Source of the DNA: Carex sylvatica
Taxonomy: Eukaryota; Streptophyta; Magnoliopsida; Poales; Cyperaceae
NCBI GenBank assembly: GCA_964058845.1
Contig: CAXKVR010000500.1
Span: forward strand, 1-36,248
Length of the DNA stretch: 36,248 bases
Direction: 5' to 3'
Shown here: positions 10,433 through 22,100 of the stretch, in pieces
Layout of the letters: each line of letters opens with the position of its first letter
How positions within the stretch are numbered: the stretch's first letter is position 1
Notes under the pieces: model-generated
The model's input: the letters and a program-made list of their open reading frames with translations, nothing else
Databases searched by the model: none
Told to the model about the DNA's origin: nothing
Position numbers and translations under genes: made by a program

Positions 10433-10790
10433 ATCTTACACGGTTTCTCAATAAGAAACCGTACGTGTCTATTTATTTATAGTGTGTGTATGGTTGAGCT
10501 CATTTTTGCATGAGTGTCTCCATCCTTCACACACTTTTTTTATTGGAAATTGCTCAGAGCTGTGTATGATGTACCATGTATGATTAGCATTTTTGCATGA
10601 GTGTCTCCATCCTTCATACAATCTTACACGGTTTCTCAATAAGAAACCGTACGTGTCTATTTATTTATAGTGTGTGTATGGTTGAGCTCATTTTTGCATG
10701 AGTGTCTCCATCCTTCACACACTTTTTTTATTGTAAATTGCTCAGAGCTGTGTACGATGTACCATGTATGATTAGCATTTTTCATGTAAT
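10433..10790. repeat. 188-bp tandem duplication with a hairpin in each copy
   Basis: ATCTTACACGGTTTCTC begins at 10433 and again at 10621, and the two units stay nearly identical for about 170 bp (GTGTCTATTTATTTATAG, GGTTGAGCTCATTTTTGC, TTGCTCAGAGCTGTGTA). Each copy contains ACGGTTTCT-CAATA-AGAAACCGT, a 9-bp perfect stem. The sequence GCATGAGTGTCTCCATCCTTC occurs three times. It looks like part of an unassigned repeat and lies about 250 bp past the 3' end of the ABC gene's coding region. Confidence 0.85.
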
Positions 10791-11033
10791 GAGGAGTTTT
10801 ACCACTTTTACAAAAAAAAAAAAAAGAGGCAATTAATTGAAAAGGAAAAACAGAATTAAATGGTAGTATTAATTTAGAATGAATGTTCTGGCAAAGGCAT
10901 ATGTTTTCCAAATAATATTAGAATCTTTAATAAACTTAACTTACATATTCCACGTTTGAGTGATTGAAATCCAGCACAGAGAACAAATACAAATCTACAT
11001 CAGCTTACAATATTTAACTTGTTTTTGGAGCAC

Positions 11034-13133
11034 TTACCGCCTTTGGAAATTGAGATACTTGATGCAAAGACAATAAATGAATCCGAAGAGCATAATTGCT
11101 ACGACGTGAAGAGCTATCATTAGATTGAAGTACTTGTCTTCTAACCCAAGATAATCCCTAATGAACTCCTTTACTGGTTTGTCGGGTCCTAAAGGCCCTT
11201 TTATTAATTCTGTTCTATCACCTAATTGAGAAAACATGAGGCCATATACTGTCCACGCAGCAGGATCTGCCCAATATAGCCACCTCCACCAAGGTGGTAT
11301 CATCTGTATAAGAAAATTATAATCATTTCTTTTATGTAATGAAGGGCTAAATTTTCAAATAAATTCATATATTGTCTCTAGGATTCATATTTCATTTGCT
11401 TCATTATCAAGCCAATCCATTAACTATCAAATTTTATATAATCCTAAATATGAAGGACCAACAACCTTGCTCAACTTTTGAAATAATTACTTTACCTACC
11501 ATAGCTTCCTAGTTCATTTGCAAGTGGATCTCGGAAAAAATGAACTCTGGAAAATACATTGTTCAGGTATTTTGGAAATTTACCAAGGATATTGATCTAC
11601 AAACAACTCATTTTTCGGGAAAGACACATCACAACTTTTTCCTGTATACTAAAAATAGGCAGAAGTTTACCTTTATAGGAATGATAAATCCAGAGAAGAC
11701 ATTCCACAAAATGACAATAAGAAATCCAACGCCTCCTGCTATTTCTATGTTTGGTGTCAGAGCAACACACATCATTCCATAAAGCGTGTAGTACATGAAA
11801 CTCAGTGTTATGAAAAGCATGAACCATAGAAACTTCACAACTGTGAATTGAAATCCCACCATTGAGTAAATTATAGGAAGGTAAATTAACACCGTGACCA
11901 TCATGTATGGTACTTCTATCGCCATCTGTTTATGGAAATAAAATAAACAAAGTGCTGTTAATTCATCCTTGTTAGCATGTTTCAAAATGAGAGAAATATA
12001 TATTTTTATATTGCCAAACTTCATCAGAATATTTGATACCTGGGCAATAGCATATGGCATGGAAGAGTACATGCCAGCTGATCTCTCTCTATAAAAAACA
12101 ACTCTCTCCATTGCAACAACAGGCTGCATCATGCTAGCATTTGCAAACCCCAGATATAATGCTGATCCATATATAACTCCCAGTATGTTAAACACATCTT
12201 GCTCAGTTGTTCTGTTTCTCAGATGTATTAAAACATATTAGTTTTAACTAAGACACATGATTTAGGATACCAGATGCAGGCATTCATTTCGTATGACCAC
12301 ATTTTTAGTGAACATTGGTTGAACTGATATTTGATTTTCACAACTAAGAGAAAATTGATGGTAAAATTGTGGAATACTTGAATAGTTTAGGGATGATCTA
12401 GACAGTTTTGATTACAAATAAGGCCAGTCGTATATATAGTTAGCAAAAAAGCAAAAGAATCTAGATATACTTTACCAATCGCACATACCATTCAATATTA
12501 GCATGGCTTTTCTTTGCTTGTTTTGATGAAGGGTGCATAAATGAAACACAACGATTGAGTTTGGATTATATGATAATTACTTAGGTGTGGAAAACTGTGA
12601 TTATATTAATGCAGAATTAGAAGAAGATTAATTAGAATCAGTTAGAATTTCAACTTACATGTTGGATCCAATTTGCCAGAATATAGAGCCAAGCAAAAGT
12701 GCCATAGCAATGGTGTTCACAAAACGAGCAACATTATGACCTGGATTCTTCCAATATATGCAATGGTTCTTCCATAGACATGCAAGGCATTGAGATCTGA
12801 AACCCTGCCAATATCCATTTGGAAAATGGAGATCTTCACTACCTGGTTTTGGCCGGTCCAATTCCTCAATTAAAGACATGTTGCACCTGCCAAATATTAT
12901 AAGTTTATAGCAATAACATGGTATAGTTGAGTCTTTTAGATCTAGCTTTTCAAATAAAAGTGTTATGCTCTGTAAAAACAAACAAATAAATAGCAGTACT
13001 TGTAGAGAGGGGAATTTCGAAAAATCTCAGCATAATCGACACCGATCATGTACTCGGTTGTTTGCGAAGAAACATTAAGCATCCAAGCAGCTGGGTTCTG
13101 GTCTTCTATTATTTTCGGAACTCCTGGTATAGA
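11034..13133 (-). other. Second transmembrane domain of the ABCG transporter (exons 18-22)
   Basis: Exon 18 has the conserved [11 protein letters not shown]. Exon 19 carries [20 protein letters not shown] and the helix [19 protein letters not shown]. Exon 20 carries [20 protein letters not shown] and [20 protein letters not shown], the family's VFYRERAAGMYS motif. Exon 21 contributes three hydrophobic stretches. Exon 22 holds [19 protein letters not shown], an extracellular loop, and a last helix before the KYLNFQRR end. No AATAAA was obvious, but TTTATTAAAG on the minus strand near 10930 could act as a polyadenylation signal. Confidence 0.88.
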
Positions 13134-16100
13134 CTACATACCACACCCCGATTTAAAGTTTATACAACATAGACTGTGAATTTCCAACTAAGGATTAGTT
13201 AGGTATTCAATCAAACATAATACCTCAAAGTATTGTATCATGTTGCTTGAAAATGGGCCCAGAGAGCCGCTGTAGATAAGCTGACCTCCCCTTTTCATTA
13301 GCATCAACTGTATAAAGGTCAAAATTGAAATTTAGCTTGGTTGTAGTCTTGCAGAATAAACTATTGCACCAATCCTTGTGCTCCTTGGTACAATACACAC
13401 ATTTTATGTAATAACTGCACTGTAATCGTCAGGTCATATACCAGAATCGACTTCATAGGCTCTAATGAACTTGCCAACCCCAAATTGGAAAAATATGAAC
13501 TTTTGAGAACTTCTTACCTCATCAAAATCTTCAAAAATCTCAATGCTGGGCTGATGAATGGTACAGACAACAGTTCGGCCTGTGTCAACAGTCTTTCTTA
13601 TCGCTTTCATGACAATGGCTGCAGCTCGTGCATCGAGGCCGGTTGTCGGCTCATCCATGAATATAATTGAAGGGCTAGATATCAATTCAACTGCTATAGT
13701 TAGCCTTTTCCTCTGTTCAGCTGAAAGGCCATTTTGTCCAGGCATGCCCACCATTGCATTTCGCAGGTTCGATAGCTCTACTAACAACATCACTTCTTCT
13801 AAAATCATCTGCGAGTAAGTGATGCGAATAAAATGACATTATTGTTGTCAAATACAGTTAAGTTCACTCTAAAACGACAAATTTAACCCCCACAAAAACT
13901 CTTGCATTTTCTATCTGACATGATTTTGGCCTACCTTGTCTGATTAGGTCAACATAAATCCCTAATAAGAGGAGAAAGCAGTATTAATGATTAAAGGCGG
14001 GAAATCGGAAAGGTGCCATGATGCAAAAATGTACATAAAGTATACCAGATTAGCAATGAGCTACAATGCATAACAAGCCGGAATGCTATATCACATCAAT
14101 ATCGTATAGCCTTATTAAGAAAAACATACATTAAACTATATAAATCAGGAAATGGTTAATTAAACTAAAAAATTAATTGGATGAACAATCTTACCCTGTT
14201 TCTGTGAGTCTAATAGTGTCACAAATATAATTTCACTATATCATAAGTCACTTACATATCTTTCTTGAGGCTTGACATTGGAAGGGAGCCGAAGCCATGC
14301 AGAATACTGCAAACTCTCATAGACAGTTAGAAATGGGGAATGGATATCTGTTTGTTCACAATAACCCGAAATCCGTGAGAAAATGTCTTGGTTCTTCTGG
14401 AAGCCTTCTATGCTAATGGTGCCTTCAATATAGCCTCCGGTTTTCCTCCCAGCCAAAACATCTAATAGTGTGGTTTTACCAGCCCCAGTGACTCCCATTA
14501 ATGCAGTTAATACACCAGGCTGAAATGCACCACTTATATCTTGCAAGAGTTGAAGTCTTTTCTCAGTCACTCCATATTTTTCCATTTCCTATAGAAAATA
14601 AAATTTTAAAAAAAATCCTGATGCGCACTGGAAAGCAACAGAAATTAAATTCTTTACCTTAGGCATGTCGACAAAATAATTAATATGCTTGAACACGAGT
14701 GTGAGGGGTTGAAATGGGAAAACAAATCGCTGACGTGGAGCCAACCCTTTTTTACAGGAAGCAAGTTCGATCTCCTGCATTTTATTCTTTGGTCTAATCG
14801 CTCGTCTCTTGTATGGGGCTGCATACAACAAATCATTAAGGTTGAAATCGGAAATGACAGTAGATTAAATTAAATGAGAAAAGGAACCACTCCTTGTTTT
14901 CTTTTCCGGCATTCCACATTTCATAATCCAGTTCTAATCAAACAAAACAAACTCTAAGAACACCAAGATATTCAAGTAGATAAATAAAAATATATACAAG
15001 GAGAAAATAAGAAAAAAGAGACATACGATTGAAAAATTCCAAAGAAAAGATAGTAAGGATATTGAAAACAAATGAGAAACAAAACAAGGCCACGACGCAA
15101 ATCCAAAACCAGTGCCATGTTGTAAACAACCCTCTAAATTCAAGCACAGCCTTGCCCACTGTGTCCACTTTCATGTTTCCATTATGGAATTCCTGTCAAG
15201 TAAAATATGCTTTTCAGTTTAGTTTTTTCGTGCATACAAGTTGTTCTAGGAGATGAACCAATTACCGACTGTTACTAGTATAATATTGGTTAGTTGTAAT
15301 GCTCCTTATCAAGTATACGTTATTTGATAGTATATATGTTGGGACATAATATAGACATATCCTTTTTCAACAGAACATCTTTCATGACTGGGTAACGTTT
15401 TGCAAAAATTTTACATAAAACACTATCAGCCCTCAAATTTAACCAATTATTTAGAATTCACAATTAAGTTTGGACTTACTGTAGACCATCGGCTGTCGAG
15501 AAATTCATTAAGTGCAATGGCATTCAGTGAGTATGAAACTGGAGATATCCAGTAAGCCCATTGCAACCATGGTTGAAGATCATCTGAATGAAAAATAGAA
15601 CATCAAGATAAAAGAAAAGCTCCACTAAATTTCCAAAAATTGCAAAAAGAACTCTCTGATTTTTTATAATAATAGTGAAAGTGGTGCCCTCATTCTGTAG
15701 GGAAACTCCTAAATGAGTCTACTGTTAGCTCCATAAATTGTTGGCTTCACTTTATTTTACAAGTAATATAGTAATTACTAATATTGTCCTTGGTTGCACT
15801 CAAAATTTCACTATTAATTGCAGCGTCACTCTCTTAAAACTTCTCTTCCAGAAAAGGTAATTAAACAGCATTTCTACAGCTTAATTTCTACAATTTGAAG
15901 TTCCGTGCATAACTTAAAGTTCTCTAACAAGTCATTAAAATGTATGATGCCAAATATACGGCTTTAAAGAGAAGTTTTTAGTACCTCGTGCAATTAAGAA
16001 TCCTCCAAGTAAGACAATGGTACTAAGAACAGTAGTGCCGACTACATTGGTCACGACTTGGGTTCTTGCGACTGTGGTAATGAACCGGTTTAGACTCATT

Positions 16101-19100
16101 GACATTTGATGCATTGCAAATAGAATCAAGAAGTGATGGAAAAACCTAAAGGAAATAAATAAAAATGAAAAATTATATATCATTAGAAATAGAATTGGTA
16201 TGTGATTTTTGACAAGTTACCATATATAGGGTTGATACTAGTATGCATTACTATGATACCAACTGGAGCACAAAGAATTTACCTGGTGGGTGAAGGTGCG
16301 AAACCAATACCATAATAGGTCAAGCCACTATATATACCCGTCTCAAGTAGTGAACTTGGTATGCTAAAAATAAAGATTGAAGAAAGGACCGCCCAACCAG
16401 GTAAGTTTAACTTATCCCTCTGCTTGTAGAAAATTGGTAGTCGTTTTATTGTCATAGCCAATTCAGCCAATCCATTAAAATTCACAACCATAATACCGAT
16501 AAACGAAGCCCCAAGATATAGGTTTCCATCCGTCACAGTTTGATGGTTCATCCTTGTGCGCAGAAACAGTGTTGTTATTACAAATGCAACAAAAGAAATT
16601 TGTATAGTTTTGAATATATGCAAGGGTGAGTTCCGCTTTAGTAGTAGTAGTTCTCTTGAAAAACATGCCTTGAAGATTTGCCATTTTGAGATTCGCCCAG
16701 TTTTGATTGATTTGGTTGAAGAATTTGTGGTCTTTCTGTTGTTGCTTGGGTGTTGGATCATTCGGCCTAGAAGGAAGGATTGGAAAGATTCAGCCAACTT
16801 CTTGGTTGAATAATAGTGGTACTCACAGGGGTTCCCGGCCCAATATTGTTCTTGATCATTTTTTGAAGTAACCTGTCAATAGTTAGAGTACGTTACTCAA
16901 GTTGAATTGAGCAATATCCTAAGCTCAACTAGAATATCAGTAATAGGGACCACAGTTATACCAGTTCTGGTTGTAATGATTTTATTCAAGTCGGAGATTA
17001 TACCGTGACATGATGGCTATACACTTTTCCTTAATGCTCAAATAAAATGAGTTGATGTAGTTATTTGGTGAAGTACCTCCTGAAGAAAATCAGCTACATT
17101 TTTTCTCTTTGGGCATTTAAAACCCATGGAATCAAAAAATTCAGTAGCATATTCACGGGGACCTTGATATATAATTTGCCCCTCGCATAGCAGTATAATA
17201 TCATCAAACAATTCAAATGTCTCGGGAGATGGTTGAACCAAGGAGATAACCATAGTTAAATCCATTAAATGTGCCATTTGTTTTAAAAAATATATTATTT
17301 CAAATGTCGTGGAACTGTCTAGGCCAGTTGATATGTCGTCCATAAAGAAACACCTTGCTAGACCAACAAGCATCTCACCTACAACTCAAACAATAAAGAA
17401 GAAGAAGAAGAAGAAGAAAAGTCTCATATTTTATATCATGCAACTAAAAAAAATTAACTCCATTTTTTAAATAAAAAATGGAATAACAATAATGTTGTGC
17501 GTACCAATTGTGACTCTCTTCTTTTGACCTCCTGAAATTCCTCTCCTCAGTTCATCTCCTATTATTATATCAGCACACTCATTTAATCCAAGCATCTGCA
17601 CATGAAAGTCTACTCAGAGATATTCAAAAGAAAATGTTGACATATCCAAAGTACTATTGCAAAAACATATACCTTGATGATATAGTTTGTTGTAAGGTTG
17701 CTTCCAACTCCATGTGTGGTGGCCTAAAGATAATCAAAGTTCAGATTTTTAATCAAACTAATAATGTGAAGCAACAAAATTTGAATAAATATAGAAACTA
17801 TATTGATGTTTAACTTTACCTTCACAAAAGTATCAAGCTCTAAGTCCATTTTGTTCATTGCATCCTCGTTCCTTACAACTTTATCTCCCAACATTTCTAC
17901 AATTTTGCATATCATACCATGTTCTTGAAGATGTGAAAAATGATATCAAGCAATTCCTTTAGCATATGTTACTGTAGTGTTTTGTTTTAGGAAAAGAAAT
18001 TCACCAAATTGAAACACTAACTTGGTAACTGTTTTGTTTTAAATTCTCAAGTATCTGTCTTATATATTTTTCATCCAACAATCCCTGCACATATTCATCA
18101 TTATCATACTTCTGTCTTACTCAATTTATCTTATACACTATATTTTCTTATCTTATCATGTTCATCGTATTATTATCGTGCTACACTTATTCATCCGCTG
18201 CCAGCCTGCAGAACCGACCCAAAAGAAAACCAGTTCAAAATGTTTAGAATTGCCTTATTCTTCTCTCGGATGACCCCCACATAACACCTCTCTCTCTCTC
18301 TCTGTCTCTCTCTCTCTCTCTCTACTCACACATGCTCACCCTCTCCTCTGGATCCGTGAGCAGTAACTCGTGAATAGTAACCATGTGAATAGTGAACAGT
18401 AACCGGATGAACAATACCTGGAATAGTGTGCCCCCATTCCCCGCTGCCACATCTCTCTCTCTCTCTCTCTCCTAACCTGCACAACCGATCAAGAAGAACA
18501 GCTCCCTTGCCAATCCGAGTTGAATTCCTCTTTTGTGTTGGACATTTATGCATTAAGGTACTCTAATATTTGATATTTATTTTATATCATAACTAACACG
18601 CTACAAGTTACTCTTGAAGTGAAATTTCTCAATCTATGGACGTTCATATGTAAAACACTACATATCTACTTTATCAAAATTATCCATATACTTAATCATA
18701 TATATGATCATATCTCATAATCATCTCTCACAAATAATGTCCAACAATTTTACTTCGCACTTGCAATGACTAAGTCAAACACAATCTCTCAATAACTATC
18801 TATATTCTGTCTTAGCACAACAATCTCAATTTTACTGTCATAATCAACGTCTAACATTATCTTTATTCTCAATGTTTTTTAACTTATTTTTACTACATCA
18901 CTTACTCTGTCAATATTATCAAGGCTTTTTAAAAAAATTATGCATGAATTTCATTGATTAAGAAATTATAACTCAATCGATTTATTTCGAATAAATTATT
19001 GTTCTTATTATGTATGAATTTTTGACAAATATTTCTTTAATTAAAATCTGAAAATTTATATTATTAGTAAGAATTTATTTTATCATATTATAAACTGAAT

Positions 19101-22100
19101 CTTAATTTATTTATAAAAATTACTTTCATTATGTTATATCTGAATATTTAACATATTATTAAATATGTAGATTAAGTAAGCTAAAATCTATAAATAATCT
19201 TTATTAATAAGTAAATTATTCAATTATATTACAACAACAATAACAACAACCTAGACTTTAGTCCCAAACAAGTTGGGGTAAGCTAGAAATGAAACCCAAC
19301 TGGAGTCACAATCAGTAGGGCAAAGAGATTGTATTTTACGTTGGCTCACCAAGTCTATCACAACCCTCCTCCTTTTACCTGGCTTGGGACAGTCTATGTA
19401 GAAGCTACACAAGTGGAGTATTTTCTTCAATTTTTGGAAACATTTCTTTCTAAATAAGTATTTTATGTAATTATGTTAAACATAGATTCATAATAAGTGT
19501 TTATTAAAACTAATCAAATGACAATGTCCAGAATTATTATTATTATTAAATTTCAAAAATTAATATTTTAATTTTATGACAATTAAATAATAAAAAATTT
19601 TATTATTTAGAAATGATATTAATCAAGTTAGAATTAAATAATTTTGGTTCAAGTCTAGAAATTGAGGAACGTGACGCACACTCCAGGAACCTACTGAATT
19701 ACAGGTGTGGTGTATTTCCTGGATAGTTGTTCATTTACTTTACCATTTTCTACATATTTTATTTATTTATTGTTGATAGTCTAATTATACATTTTGAATC
19801 AAACAATCCCTTTTCATTTTTTAAACCACTGATAAATGAGATACAAAAATATAATGAATGTTATTGAAATCTAATGAGATACAAAAATATCACATTGACC
19901 AATTGAATTGTACATATAGAAATCTAATGAAAGATGCAATGGATGTTATTGAAATTGATTTTGGATAAGATATGTGATTGGAAAAGGATAGGATACAATA
20001 AGTGATAAAGGCTGATATGTTTTGGTCCGGTGTTCTACTAGACTTCTTGTTAATGTGTCTATAGACAAAAGCAATCATGTCACGGGTATAACCCTAATTT
20101 GTTTGAGGTTTTCACTATTGAGGCGACATCAATGCCCAATTTTCTTGAGTCTCGCTGTTGGGATGGCAATCATCTTTAGGGGAAAAATAAATGTGAAATG
20201 AGAAGAAAGAAAAAATGTTTTTGAATAAATAACTAAACTAATGCATCGTAGGATAGACTTCATTAATTGATCTTGAATGAGGAATATACATTTGATATCT
20301 AAAGATAATTTCACAAAGATCCGGACTAGAACTAAAAATCTATACTTTCCTAAAAAAAAGAACTAAAAATCCAAACAGAGTATGTTCGAGCTCTCATCCA
20401 TACCACTTTATTTATGTGGGTTCCAAGTGACAATGAAAAAGTGGCTATGCAAGGTGAGCAGTAAAATAGAAACACAATGAGAGGATGCTTATTATATTGC
20501 CACTAAGTTTATTAATTTGTTTCGTTTTATTACATAGAACGAACATGGCCATATGATAATTATATAATAGGCGATCCATTTATATTCATATGATAATTAT
20601 TTTATTGATAATGCTAGCTAAAACAAGAGTTTAGCATCTCTAACCTTTTGCATGTACTGTTCTGGACAGGATATATATATACCACACCCCACAGTGCGTT
20701 ATGGTGTGGTGTTGCTTAAAAGGCCTTTTTGATATTTCGGCCTTTGATGGATAAAATTATGTAGTATGTTATTGTATTGTTGTTGTCTAAAAACTAGGGT
20801 TTGGTATGTAAGCGCCTAAAAAATAAATAAAGAAACAAAGAAAGGAAACTTACCAAATGCATTATTTGTTTCTAATAAACGAGAGGAGAAATTAAGAGTC
20901 TCTCTAACAGTCATCTCAGGATGATGCCAATCAAACTGACTAACATAAGCTTTCATGTGTTGAGGCGTTGATGAATTGAGCTCTTCCCCATTGTACGTTA
21001 CCTTTCCTTTCAACTAATTTAGTCAATAAAGGAAAAAAAATATTCAACTATTAACTAAAAGTACAATTTGTTAATTAAAGATAAATAAAATAAAATAAAG
21101 CTTGTTAACTGCATACTTTCAGACTAGAGCAGAGATTTCCTGACAATGCTTGTAGAAATGTTGACTTTCCCGACCCCGGAGGTCCAAGCACAAGCGTCAA
21201 CCTAATTAAAAAATAGTTTTCAAATTAATTAGATAATTGTTGGTTATATATGATGTTCCTCCTTATAAGTCATGTCTCCTTCTATAAGCCAAGAGAAATG
21301 TGTTTTAACATAACAATTTACAATAAGAGAACTTAGAGAGAAGTCTCATTGAACATTACCTGGATGGTCTTATTGTTCCGCTTAATCCATTCAAAATTCT
21401 TATAGGATTTTCCTTCTTGGAGCACAAACAAGACAACTTTACTATCTCCTGTGATTATAATTGATAACATCAAATCAAAAGTAAAATTTTATGAAATGCA
21501 CAAAAGCAGATAAACACATGAATATAATTGCAAAGCATCTTTTGAGTTTTGACTTTGATAACATGAAAACAATAGTAAAATTTTATGAAATGCAGAAAAG
21601 CAGATGAACCTGATCCATTTAAAGATTTCAGTAAATTTCAACAAGAAATTATTTCCATTAATTTAAGCTAATATTTTAAACATTTTCACATTAACTTAAG
21701 AGGACTCTGCTTGTATAATCTAGAAGGGTCATTTATCAATTAATTGTACAGCATTTTCGGTAAAGCCAACCCAAGATGTATGGTTTATATTTTCTCTGAT
21801 TCAACGTATGTAATATATTGTCATGTTGTCTTTTGGTAATCAATACAGTTGCAACAATGTCTGGCTTCTTTAATGCCGTTGTTTGATCAGTAATGATTTT
21901 GTTTTAATATTTTCATTTATAGGAAGGAAGGCTTGTAATTACTAATTAATGGCTATTCTATCTGCTATAAAGCTCCAAAAAATTGAAGCCATTTCTTTAC
22001 TAATCCCACCCCTCCTTGTTAGGTGTACATCTCAAGAGGTAGTGAGAGATAGGCAATAGGAAAGTTAATGACAACTCTTATTCACTTAATGTAGTGAATA

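Larger units (their letters stand above)
17077..21201 (-). other. NBD1 of the ABCG transporter (exons 4-9)
   Basis: Walker A is GPPGSGKST (residues 104-112, Lys110). The Q-loop Gln is at 152 in [17 protein letters not shown]. The ABC signature is intact as ISGGQKKRV (251-259). Walker B reads [16 protein letters not shown], with Asp275 followed by Asp276 where plant PDR proteins normally have Glu ([11 protein letters not shown]). The codon for Asp276 is at 17335..17337 (GAC). The H-loop position is Gln310 (LVQPSPETF), as is usual for NBD1 in this family. The PDR hallmark [10 protein letters not shown] and YQGPRE follow. Confidence 0.9.

Noticed and set aside
11540..11827. ORFs overlapping exon 21 in other frames
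   Set aside because: Exon 21 with in-phase GT..AG borders explains this sequence.
13485..13818. Plus-strand ORFs opposite NBD2
   Set aside because: They are antisense shadows of exon 16 of the ABC gene.
18010..18085. Exon-like block on the minus strand reading [18 protein letters not shown] after an AG
   Set aside because: Joining it to exon 5 breaks the frame. Exon 5 joins directly and in phase to the exon at 17923, giving a sensible protein.
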